Shown here: in pieces, positions 1 through 6,407 of the stretch
How the letters are laid out: each line of letters begins with the position of its first letter
How positions within the stretch are numbered: the first letter of the stretch is position 1
Source: an uncultured Eggerthellaceae bacterium
Lineage (GTDB): Bacteria > Actinomycetota > Coriobacteriia > Coriobacteriales > Eggerthellaceae
Direction of reading: 5' to 3'
NCBI GenBank assembly: GCA_910584145.1
Contig: CAJTXX010000026.1
Coordinates: 1-26,180 of the forward strand
DNA: 26,180 bases
Program-made: the position numbers and the translations under genes
Notes under the pieces: model-generated
Told to the model about the DNA's origin: nothing
The model's input: the letters and a program-made list of their open reading frames with translations, nothing else
Database searches by the model: none

Positions 1-426
1 CGCGTTCCCGATGCCGTGTTCATCATCGACACCTGCCGTGAGGAGATAGCCGTCCACGAAGCTCATCGCCTGAGCATCCCCGTGGTCGGCACGCTCGATA
101 CGAACTGCGACCCGGACGATGTCGAGTACGGCATCCCGGCCAACGACGACGCTATCCGCAGCGTGAAGCTGCTGTGCGAGTTCATCGCCGATGCCGTCAT
201 CGCGGGCACCGGCGCCGACGTCAGCGCCGTCGACATGGCAGCTGACGCCCAGAAGGACGCCGCCACGGCCGAGCTCGTGAAAGAGGACGAGCAGAAGGTA
301 GCCGACGACGCCCAGGGCTCCGATGTCGTGAGCGCTCTCGCCGCTGAGGAGGACGCCCGCACCATCAACGCCGAGCTGGCTGACGCCGAGGCTGCCGCTA
401 TCGACGCCGCCGATGGCGCGAACTAG
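1..426 (+). CDS. rpsB: 30S ribosomal protein S2, 3' part
   Basis: The reading frame is already open at base 1 and runs to TAG at 424-426, so only the C-terminal part is present. The segment reading VFIIDTCREEIAVHEA, IPVVGTLDTNCDPDDVEYGIPANDDA and SVKLLCEFIADAVIAG (quoted in pieces) is the conserved S2 C-terminal core, including the (I/V)PAND motif. S2 is a late-assembling protein of the small ribosomal subunit. After the core comes an acidic, Ala/Asp/Glu-rich tail of roughly 65 residues, longer than in compact S2 proteins. tsf follows after 72 bases on the same strand, the usual rpsB-tsf pairing. Identity is secure; the true start lies outside the window. Confidence 0.96.
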   Translation, partial: RVPDAVFIIDTCREEIAVHEAHRLSIPVVGTLDTNCDPDDVEYGIPANDDAIRSVKLLCEFIADAVIAGTGADVSAVDMAADAQKDAATAELVKEDEQKVADDAQGSDVVSALAAEEDARTINAELADAEAAAIDAADGAN

Positions 427-457
427 CACCGGGCTCATACCCGACCAAGACGACCCC

Positions 458-475
458 GGGAGCCGGGAGGCTCCC
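458..475 (+). promoter_or_regulatory. Perfect hairpin in the rpsB-tsf gap
   Basis: GGGAGCC (458-464), loop GGGA, GGCTCCC (469-475): a perfect 7-bp GC stem midway between rpsB and tsf. No U-run follows, and the tsf ribosome-binding site begins about a dozen bases later. It could be an attenuator, an RNA-processing site or a translational regulator that sets the S2:EF-Ts ratio. The structure is seen directly; the role is inferred. Confidence 0.45.
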
Positions 476-498
476 CTGACCGATACGGAGGAGACGAC

Positions 499-1359
499 AT
501 GGCGAACATCACCGCCGCTATGGTGAAGGACCTGCGCGAGATGACCGGCGCGGGTATGATGGAGTGCAAGAAGGCCCTGGCCGAGGCTGACGGCGACATG
601 GAGGCTGCCGTCGACGTGCTGCGCACGCGCGGTCTGGCTGCGGTCGCTAAGAAGGCCGGTCGTGCCACGAACGAGGGCACCGTCATGGCCATCGTGGACG
701 AAGCGTGCACGAAGGGCGCGGTCATCGAGCTGAACTGCGAGACCGACTTCGTGGGCATGAACGAGAAGTTCAAGGGCTATGCCGAGCGCATGGCGATGGC
801 AGCGCTCCAGAACCCCGGCGTCGACGCCGAGCAGCTGAAGGCATGCGAGTTCGACGGTGAGACGGTGGAGGCCATCCTCACCGACTGCATCCACGTGATG
901 GGCGAGAACTGCCAGCTCTCCCGCGTGGCTACCGTGGAGGCGCCGGCTGTGGCCAGCTACATCCACGGCGGCGGCAAGATCGGCGTGCTGGTGAACTTCG
1001 AGGTCGAGGGCATCGACCCGAAGGCCGAGGCGTTCCAGATCTGCGGGCGCGACGTGGCCATGCAAGTGGCTGCCATCAACCCCGTCTCCGCCACGCGCGA
1101 GAGCGTGCCGGCTGACGTGGCAGCGCACGAGATGGAGATCTACAAGGCGCAGGCCGCTGAGTCTGGCAAGCCCGAGAACATCCAGGAGAACATCGCGAAG
1201 GGCCGCATGGAGAAGTTCTACAAGGAGAACTGCCTCTCCGAGCAGGCTTTCGTGAAGAACGGCGACATCACCGTGCGCGAGTACGTCGACGCGTGCGCCA
1301 AGGAGCTGGGCGGTACCATCAAGATCGCCGGCTTCCTGCGCTTCGCACTGGGCGAGTAG
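499..1359 (+). CDS. tsf: Elongation factor Ts
   Basis: EF-Ts is the guanine-nucleotide exchange factor that recycles EF-Tu-GDP to EF-Tu-GTP in the cytoplasm. The 286-residue product has the N-terminal UBA-like domain (residues 1-55, with VKDLREMTGAGMMECKKAL) and the EF-Tu-contacting ETDFVGMNEKF segment at 81-91, followed by the core domains. The ATG at 499 has a strong GGAGGAGA ribosome site about 5 bases upstream. Length matches the family. It is co-oriented with rpsB, but the next gene is murA, not pyrH, which departs from the common rpsB-tsf-pyrH-frr order. Confidence 0.97.
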   Translation: MANITAAMVKDLREMTGAGMMECKKALAEADGDMEAAVDVLRTRGLAAVAKKAGRATNEGTVMAIVDEACTKGAVIELNCETDFVGMNEKFKGYAERMAMAALQNPGVDAEQLKACEFDGETVEAILTDCIHVMGENCQLSRVATVEAPAVASYIHGGGKIGVLVNFEVEGIDPKAEAFQICGRDVAMQVAAINPVSATRESVPADVAAHEMEIYKAQAAESGKPENIQENIAKGRMEKFYKENCLSEQAFVKNGDITVREYVDACAKELGGTIKIAGFLRFALGE

Positions 1360-1384
1360 GCGCATACCCTTCATGTGAGGACCC

Positions 1385-2671
1385 ATGGGTTCGAGCAATG
1401 AGGTCATAGTCATCCACGGAAACGGCAATCTCGCTGGCGAGGTTGCCGTTTCCGGTGCAAAGAACAGCGCGCTGAAGCTGATGGCGGCATCGGTGCTGGG
1501 GCGCGGCGCTACCACGCTGCACAACGTGCCGCTCATCGCCGATATCGACGTGATGTGCGAGGTGCTGGAGCACCTGGGCGCTACCGTGAGCCGCGATGGG
1601 CATTCCATGACCATCGACACGGCCGCGGTCGACCGCAACGAGACGCCCTACGAGCTGGTCACCAAGATGCGCGCGAGCATCGCCGTGCTGGGGCCGCTGA
1701 TCGGGCGCTTCGGCGAGGCCCGCGTGGCCATGCCGGGCGGCTGCCAGATCGGGGCGCGCAACATCGACATGCATCTGGTGGGGCTCGAGGCGCTGGGCGT
1801 GCAGTTCGACGTGCATCACGGCTTCATCGTGGCGCGCACCCCGGATGGGCTGCATGGCGCGCAGGTGACGCTGGAGTTCCCGAGCGTCGGCGCCACCGAG
1901 AACATGCTGATGGCCGCCGTGTGCGCCGAGGGGCAGACCATCATCGACAACGCCGCCCGCGAGCCCGAGATAGCCGACCTGTGCGCCATGCTCAACGAGA
2001 TGGGCGCGTGCGTGAGCGGCATCGGCACGTCCACCATCGCGGTGGAGGGCGTGGCGCCGGAGAGCCTGCACGCATGCGAGCACACCACGGTGGGCGACCG
2101 CATCGAGGCGGGCACGTTCCTCGCGGGAGGGGCGCTCACCGGCGGCCCGGTGAAAGTGACGGGCGTCGACCCGGCCTTCCTGCGCATGGCCATCACGAAG
2201 CTGGAGGCGCTCGGTTGCACGGTGCGCACCGGCGAGGACTGGGTCAGCGTGGAGCGCACCGGCCCGCTCGGCGCGGTGGACATCCAGACCCTGCCGCATC
2301 CCGGCTTCCCGACCGATCTGCAAGCGCAGTTCATGCTGCTGTGCGCGCTGGGCGAGGGCCTCTCGGTGGTGACCGAGAATGTGTTCGAGAACCGCTTCAT
2401 GTTCGCTGCCGAGCTGATGCGCATGGGCGCGAACATCGACCTTGAGGACCACCACGCGGTGATCCGCGGCGTCGACGGGTTGCAGGGCGCACCCGTGTCG
2501 GCTACCGACCTGCGCGCTGGCGCGGCGCTCGTGCTCGCGGGCATCGTGGCGGAAGGCTACACCACCGTGCACGGCATCGGCCACATCGACCGCGGCTACG
2601 AGGATTACGTGGGCAAGCTGCGCGCGCTCGGTGCTGATGTGATGCGCAAGGATATCGGCGCGCGGCCATGA
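1385..2671 (+). CDS. murA: UDP-N-acetylglucosamine 1-carboxyvinyltransferase
   Basis: MurA transfers enolpyruvate from PEP to UDP-GlcNAc, the first committed step of peptidoglycan synthesis, in the cytoplasm. The 428-residue length fits. Visible landmarks are GAKNSALK (catalytic Lys at residue 26, equivalent to E. coli Lys22) and PGGCQIGAR, with Cys120 equivalent to E. coli Cys115, the residue alkylated by fosfomycin. The enzyme is therefore the Cys-type form, not the Asp-type found in mycobacteria. The start at 1385 lies 25 bases after tsf and has only a GAGG 4 bases upstream, a rather close ribosome site. The last bases overlap the start of the next gene (ATGA). Confidence 0.97.
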   Translation: MGSSNEVIVIHGNGNLAGEVAVSGAKNSALKLMAASVLGRGATTLHNVPLIADIDVMCEVLEHLGATVSRDGHSMTIDTAAVDRNETPYELVTKMRASIAVLGPLIGRFGEARVAMPGGCQIGARNIDMHLVGLEALGVQFDVHHGFIVARTPDGLHGAQVTLEFPSVGATENMLMAAVCAEGQTIIDNAAREPEIADLCAMLNEMGACVSGIGTSTIAVEGVAPESLHACEHTTVGDRIEAGTFLAGGALTGGPVKVTGVDPAFLRMAITKLEALGCTVRTGEDWVSVERTGPLGAVDIQTLPHPGFPTDLQAQFMLLCALGEGLSVVTENVFENRFMFAAELMRMGANIDLEDHHAVIRGVDGLQGAPVSATDLRAGAALVLAGIVAEGYTTVHGIGHIDRGYEDYVGKLRALGADVMRKDIGARP

Positions 2672-4008
2672 GGCACGGCAGGTCAAGGGGCGCGCACGGC
2701 AAGCATTCCGCCGGGCCGGGCGTCTCTGCGAAGCGGCCCGCATCCACGCTGATCGAGGAGGTGCGCCGCCGCAAGCGCAAGCGCCATCTGCTGATGGGCG
2801 CGCTCGTCGCCGTGGCGGTCATCGCCATCGCCGTGGCGGTCGGCGTCTACGCGTATTTCATCAACACCGATGCTGAGCTCGACCTGGCGCCCTCGAACGC
2901 GCCGGAGGCGCTGGTGGAGGCGCAGGAGGGCCAGCCGCGCTACATCCTCTGCTCCGCCGACCTGGGCATCTCCGCCAGCGCGCCGGTGAGCTACGACACG
3001 CCTGCGCACGCTTCGGCATACATGCTGGTGCGGGTCGACGAGGGCGCGCGCAGCGTCATCTTCGCCACCATACCGGCCAACATCCTCGTCATGTTCGACG
3101 ATGGGGAATACCATCCGCTGAGCCATGCGCTCGACGTGGGCGGCGAGGCTGAGCTCGTGCGCCGCGTCGCCGCGCTGGCCGATGTCGGGGTGAACCACTA
3201 CGTCTCCACCATCGCTGCGGGCATCGAGGCGATGGTGGGCCTGGTGGGCGGCGTGGAGATGGAGCTCGCAAGCGGGATAGACGACCCCTACGCGGGCACG
3301 CAGGTGCTCTCTGCGGGCGAGGTGCGGCTCGACGGCGCGCGTGCGCTGCTGCTGCTGCGCGCTATGAACATCCCGGGCGGCTTTCCGACGGTGGCTGCGA
3401 ACCGGGTCGATTTCACCTGCGCGCTACTGGGAAAGGCCATCTCGGGCAGCGGGCTCGATCTGGCCGCAGCCGTCAGCGACGCGAGCCGCTATATCTCCAC
3501 CGACCTGACGGCCTCTGAGCTGATGGGCATGGCCGACGCGCTGCGCCCGCTCGATGGCGCAACCATCTGGCGCTGCGTGGTGCCAGGCTACGAGATGTCC
3601 ACCGACGACGGTGCGGCCTACAACCCGAGCACGACGCAGTGGAAGGCCATGATGGAGCACATCCGCGCAGGCGAGGACCCGAACACGCCCGATCAGGCCG
3701 TGCTCGATGTCGATGCGGCGCAGACCACCGTCGATGTGCGAAACGGCACGCTGACCTCGGGCGCGGCCACGCAGATGGCCGACATACTGCGCTCGGCTGG
3801 CTTCGACGTCACCGCGGTGGGCAACACCGACGACAGCACCATCTACAGCGAGACGCTGGTGGTCTACATGGCGCCCGAGCACGCTGGAGCCGCGAAGGCC
3901 ATCGTCGATGCGCTCGGGTGCGGGCGCGTGGTGAACGGCGGCGATTTCTACCATTCTGATGCCGATGTGATTTCCATCGTGGGAACCGATTGGACCCCTG
4001 CCGCCTGA
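2668..4008 (+). CDS. Divergent LytR-CpsA-Psr (LCP) family membrane protein
   Basis: This 446-residue protein overlaps murA by 4 bases (ATGA), so translation is probably coupled. It has a basic N-terminus, one membrane helix (about 41-64), an LCP-like extracellular domain (about 92-270) and a C-terminal LytR_C domain (about 352-438, starting TTVDVRNGT). LCP enzymes move undecaprenyl-linked glycopolymers onto peptidoglycan. Residual family landmarks are the GGEAELVRRV and LVGGVEMEL segments and LDGARALLLLR. However, the usual SIPRD is TIPANILV (134-141), and the RxR...DxGRxxRQ stretch has decayed to LLRAMNIPGG...AANRVD. Catalysis by the classical route therefore looks doubtful. It may act as a non-enzymatic wall or glycopolymer factor. 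Family assignment is good; function is uncertain. Confidence 0.8.
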   Translation: MRHGRSRGAHGKHSAGPGVSAKRPASTLIEEVRRRKRKRHLLMGALVAVAVIAIAVAVGVYAYFINTDAELDLAPSNAPEALVEAQEGQPRYILCSADLGISASAPVSYDTPAHASAYMLVRVDEGARSVIFATIPANILVMFDDGEYHPLSHALDVGGEAELVRRVAALADVGVNHYVSTIAAGIEAMVGLVGGVEMELASGIDDPYAGTQVLSAGEVRLDGARALLLLRAMNIPGGFPTVAANRVDFTCALLGKAISGSGLDLAAAVSDASRYISTDLTASELMGMADALRPLDGATIWRCVVPGYEMSTDDGAAYNPSTTQWKAMMEHIRAGEDPNTPDQAVLDVDAAQTTVDVRNGTLTSGAATQMADILRSAGFDVTAVGNTDDSTIYSETLVVYMAPEHAGAAKAIVDALGCGRVVNGGDFYHSDADVISIVGTDWTPAA

Positions 4009-4016
4009 GGCCCCTG

Positions 4017-4025
4017 TGGTATGAT
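4017..4025 (+). promoter_or_regulatory. Extended -10 promoter for the NifU-domain gene
   Basis: TGGTATGAT is an extended -10 (TGn plus TATGAT), nine bases after the LCP stop codon. No good -35 hexamer lies at the right distance. Transcription would start near 4032, giving a leader of about 30 bases that carries the GGAG ribosome site. Confidence 0.45.
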
Positions 4026-4060
4026 TCGTGCGAAAACCGCACAGACGAATGGAGTTCAAG

Positions 4061-4330
4061 ATGCTCGATAGAGAGAAAGTATCCGAGGTGCTCGACCAGA
4101 TCCGCCCCAGCCTCCAGGCCGATGGCGGCGATGTCGCGCTGGTGGATATAACCGACGATGGCATGGTGATCGTGGAGCTGCAAGGCGCCTGCAAGGGCTG
4201 CCCCATGTCGCAGATAACGCTGGCGAATGGCGTGGAGCGCATCCTGAAGGACCGCATCCCCGAGGTGAAGGGCGTGCGCTCGGCGGATGTGCCCGAGGAC
4301 TTCGACAGCGCTGCCTTCTTCGGAGCGTAG
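4061..4330 (+). CDS. NifU-like C-terminal domain Fe-S scaffold protein
   Basis: This 89-residue, single-domain protein matches the NifU C-terminal (Nfu-type) domain. It has the ADGGDV motif (residues 20-25) and the CxxC pair at Cys44/Cys47 in GACKGCPMSQ. Such proteins carry a transient [4Fe-4S] cluster at a dimer interface and pass it to target enzymes in the cytoplasm. A GTG at 4028 would extend the frame, but it lies upstream of the predicted transcription start. The ATG at 4061 has GGAG 6 bases upstream, so it is preferred. A 10-cysteine small protein follows after 9 bases, suggesting a linked metal-related function. Confidence 0.93.
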   Translation: MLDREKVSEVLDQIRPSLQADGGDVALVDITDDGMVIVELQGACKGCPMSQITLANGVERILKDRIPEVKGVRSADVPEDFDSAAFFGA

Positions 4331-4339
4331 CCGCATCCG

Positions 4340-4630
4340 ATGGCTGCCTGTTGGGAGCAGCGGGGCTGCGACGACGAGATGCGGGGAAGGTGCCCGCATA
4401 ACATCCCGGGCGAGCCGTGCCCGGCCGATTGCCATTTCGCCGCCTGCATGCGCCCTGCGCACGTGGTCTGCGGCGATTTCGACCTGCTGCTCAACCCCGA
4501 CCGCGATTACGACTGCGCCAACAAGGAGATATGCCGCTTCTGCGAGTTCTTCTTGAAGAACGGCCCCGACATAGCCGACCGACCGGCCGGCTATGTGCGG
4601 CGCGGCAATCCGAACCGATTCTTGCTCTAG
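4340..4630 (+). CDS. Small cysteine-rich protein, possible metal or Fe-S binder
   Basis: A 96-residue protein with ten cysteines (4, 10, 18, 27, 31, 36, 44, 59, 65, 68), no signal peptide and no membrane segment. It opens with CWEQRGC and continues with several CP pairs, recalling small cytosolic proteins that begin CWExxxC, but I do not recognise a named family with certainty. The C-terminal half has CANKEICRFCEFF. The cysteine density implies zinc or Fe-S binding. It starts 9 bases after the NifU-domain gene, and its best ribosome site (GGAG at 4321-4324) lies inside that gene at a long distance, so coupled translation is likely. The frame is clean and codon use fits the genome, so it is probably real. 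Confidence 0.75.
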   Translation: MAACWEQRGCDDEMRGRCPHNIPGEPCPADCHFAACMRPAHVVCGDFDLLLNPDRDYDCANKEICRFCEFFLKNGPDIADRPAGYVRRGNPNRFLL

Positions 4631-4638
4631 GTGTCAGG

Positions 4639-4660
4639 AGCGTCTCGCTTAGGCGACGCT
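4639..4660 (+). terminator. Short hairpin after the cysteine-rich gene
   Basis: AGCGTC (4639-4644) pairs with GACGCT (4655-4660), with two more GC pairs inside, nine bases after the stop codon and just upstream of the next promoter. There is no U-tract, so terminator function is only plausible. Confidence 0.3.
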
Positions 4661-4691
4661 TCGGCGCGCCGGGGCCGCTGCGCGCATGCTC

Positions 4692-4700
4692 TGCTAGAAT
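4692..4700 (+). promoter_or_regulatory. Extended -10 promoter for the zinc-ribbon/lgt pair
   Basis: TGCTAGAAT is an extended -10 (TGC plus TAGAAT). Exactly six bases separate it from an ATG at 4707, so the transcript could begin at that ATG. The same transcript carries a strong ribosome site at 4740-4752 for the in-frame ATG at 4758. No -35 is visible. Confidence 0.5.
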
Positions 4701-4757
4701 TGGGGCATGGCATCCGCCATCATCAGGTCCGATCTGCACAGGAGAGAGGGGTGTGCG

Positions 4758-4997
4758 ATGAGAGACGAGCTGTATTCATTCATGTGCCCGCACTGCGCTT
4801 CGGCGCGGTTGAACATGCTCGATTACGAGTCGCTCATGGTGCTGCGCGCCGACCTCGGCCTGTTCTGCGTGCATTGCCCGGCGTGCGGGCAGCGGACCTC
4901 GCTCTTGCGCCCCATCCCGTCCTGCCTTGAAGGCGAGGTGGCGCATGCGGCCGAGGATGCGAATGCCGGCATGGGCCACAAGCGCGCGCAAGGTTAG
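4758..4997 (+). CDS. Small zinc-ribbon-like protein of unknown function
   Basis: A 79-residue protein with two CxxC knuckles: CPHC (10-13) and the CVHCPACGQ segment (Cys37, 40 and 43), plus Cys56. This spacing resembles a zinc ribbon, probably structural zinc. The specific function is unknown. The ATG at 4758 is preceded by AGGAGAGAGGGG, an excellent ribosome site. An in-frame ATG at 4707 lies exactly six bases after an extended -10, so a leaderless 96-residue form with 17 extra residues is also possible. It ends three bases before lgt, and the lgt ribosome site (AAGG) lies in its last codons, so the two genes are probably translated together. Confidence 0.75.
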   Translation: MRDELYSFMCPHCASARLNMLDYESLMVLRADLGLFCVHCPACGQRTSLLRPIPSCLEGEVAHAAEDANAGMGHKRAQG

Positions 4998-5000
4998 CCT

Positions 5001-5831
5001 ATGCTCGACGCGCTCTATCAGGCCATAGACCCCATCGCCTTCCAGATCGGCCCGGTCGCGGTGCGCTGGTACGGCATCGCGTACGTGCTCGGGTTCTTGC
5101 TGGCGGGCCTCATCATCTATCGCGTGGCGAAGCGCTGGAAGCTGGGCCTCGCCGTAGAGGACCTGCTCGTCATCGTGCTCTGCGTGATGGTCGGCGTCAT
5201 CGTGGGCGCGCGGCTGGGCTATTGCCTGTTCTACGGCGATGGGTATTACCTAGCGCATCCGCTTGATATATTGGCGTTCAACCAGGGGGGCATGAGCTTC
5301 CACGGCGGCCTCGTCGGCGCTCTGGTGGCCGGTGCAGTGGCGGCGAAGGTGACGGGCATCCCGTATCTGACGCTCGCCGATCTGGGCGTCATCGCGGCTC
5401 CGCTCGGGCTCTTCTTCGGCAGGTTCGCCAACTTCATCAACGGCGAGCTGTGGGGCGCTCCCACCGACTGGCCGCTCGGCGTGGTGTTCGGCGGGGCGGC
5501 GGGCGATATCCCGCGGCACCCGACGCAGCTCTACGAGGGCGTGCTCGAAGGGCTCGTCATATTCGCTGTGCTGTTCGCTCTGTCGCGCCGTGTGCCGCCG
5601 CGGCCGCGCGGCACCTTCCTGGGGCTCTTCCTGGTGATGTACGGGGTGTTCCGCTTCCTCATCGAATTCGTGCGCCAGCCCGATGCTCAGCTCGGCTACC
5701 TGTTCGGCGGCTGGGTGACGATGGGCCAGATCTTGAGCGCACCGCTCATACTGGCCGGCATCGCCTTCCTGATATACGCCCACAAGAAGCATCTGCCCCA
5801 AGAAGGCCGCACCAGCGAGCCCTCAGCCTGA
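5001..5831 (+). CDS. lgt: Prolipoprotein diacylglyceryl transferase
   Basis: Lgt is an integral membrane enzyme that moves diacylglycerol from phosphatidylglycerol to the lipobox cysteine of prelipoproteins. This 276-residue protein has about seven hydrophobic segments. It carries the family signatures: RWYGIAYVLGF, FHGGL (the essential His region), GRFANFINGELWG (the Lgt signature with its Arg and Asn) and RHPTQLYEG. Start ATG 5001 has AAGG seven bases upstream. A C-terminal basic tail (AHKKHLPQ) follows the last helix. No terminator is obvious in the 140-base gap that follows. Confidence 0.97.
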   Translation: MLDALYQAIDPIAFQIGPVAVRWYGIAYVLGFLLAGLIIYRVAKRWKLGLAVEDLLVIVLCVMVGVIVGARLGYCLFYGDGYYLAHPLDILAFNQGGMSFHGGLVGALVAGAVAAKVTGIPYLTLADLGVIAAPLGLFFGRFANFINGELWGAPTDWPLGVVFGGAAGDIPRHPTQLYEGVLEGLVIFAVLFALSRRVPPRPRGTFLGLFLVMYGVFRFLIEFVRQPDAQLGYLFGGWVTMGQILSAPLILAGIAFLIYAHKKHLPQEGRTSEPSA

Positions 5832-5930
5832 CGCGCCAAAGGGACGGAGCGGATGGGCGCAGGGTGGCGCCGCAAGTCAACGCGGGGTGAACAAAAGCAG
5901 TTGCGCGTGGCGCCAGAGCGGCGCGGGCGT

Positions 5931-5936
5931 TAGAAT
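5931..5936 (+). promoter_or_regulatory. dfx: Probable -10 element upstream of desulfoferrodoxin
   Basis: TAGAAT at 5931-5936 would give a start near 5943 and a leader of about 30 bases before the ATG at 5972. A second candidate, TATCAT, lies at 5942-5947. No clear -35 is seen for either. Confidence 0.4.
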
Positions 5937-5971
5937 CGGCATATCATCCAGATCGACGGAAAGAGGTTACG

Positions 5972-6352
5972 ATGGAAGTGAAGTTCTACCGGTGCGAGCA
6001 CTGCGGCAACATCGCGGTGAAGGTGTTCGATAGCGGGGTGCCGCTGGTGTGCTGCGGCGAGCAGATGGTGCTGCTGGTGCCCGACACCACCGATGCGGCG
6101 CTCGAGAAGCACGTGCCCGACGTGCATATCGAGGGCAACCATGTGCACGTGAACATCGGCAGCGTCGATCATCCGATGACGCCGGAGCACTACATCCAGT
6201 TCATCTGCCTGGTGAAGGATGCCAGCTACGAGGTGCATCCGCTGACTCCGTCCGACCAGCCCCACGCCGACTTCTATCTGGGCGAAGGCGAGAAGGCGGT
6301 GGCGGTCTACGAGTTCTGCAACATCCACGGCCTGTGGGTGAAGGAGCTGTAA
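5972..6352 (+). CDS. dfx: Desulfoferrodoxin (2Fe superoxide reductase)
   Basis: This enzyme reduces superoxide to hydrogen peroxide without releasing oxygen, a defence used by anaerobes. The 126-residue product has both iron sites. The desulforedoxin-type centre I is made by Cys8, Cys11, Cys27 and Cys28 (CEHC...VCC). The catalytic centre II ligands are His47 (EKHVP), His67 and His73 (SVDHPMTPEH), Cys116 and His119 (CNIHGLW). The Glu45-Lys46 pair next to the active site is also present. ATG 5972 has GAGG five bases upstream. The gene looks monocistronic and ends at a strong hairpin shared with the converging murJ. Confidence 0.97.
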   Translation: MEVKFYRCEHCGNIAVKVFDSGVPLVCCGEQMVLLVPDTTDAALEKHVPDVHIEGNHVHVNIGSVDHPMTPEHYIQFICLVKDASYEVHPLTPSDQPHADFYLGEGEKAVAVYEFCNIHGLWVKEL

Positions 6353-6382
6353 GCGCCCTACGAACGGAGCACCATGCGAGCG

Positions 6383-6402
6383 CGGCCGCCTTCGGGCGGC
6401 CG
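6383..6402. terminator. Bidirectional terminator between dfx and murJ
   Basis: CGGCCGCC (6383-6390), loop TTCG, GGCGGCCG (6395-6402): a perfect 8-bp GC stem with a stable UUCG tetraloop, lying between the converging stops of dfx (6352) and murJ (6408). A short TTCT follows on the + strand. Position and strength fit a terminator acting in both directions. Confidence 0.8.
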
Positions 6403-6407
6403 TTCTG

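Noticed and set aside
1319..2743. 474-codon open frame antisense to murA
   Set aside because: A product of high third-position GC in murA; sequence is Arg/His/Ala-rich with no recognisable domain and no ribosome site.
5832..5971. Possible small gene or RNA between lgt and dfx
   Set aside because: Only a continuation of a shadow frame is open here; no conserved-looking peptide, and the one visible signal is the dfx promoter.
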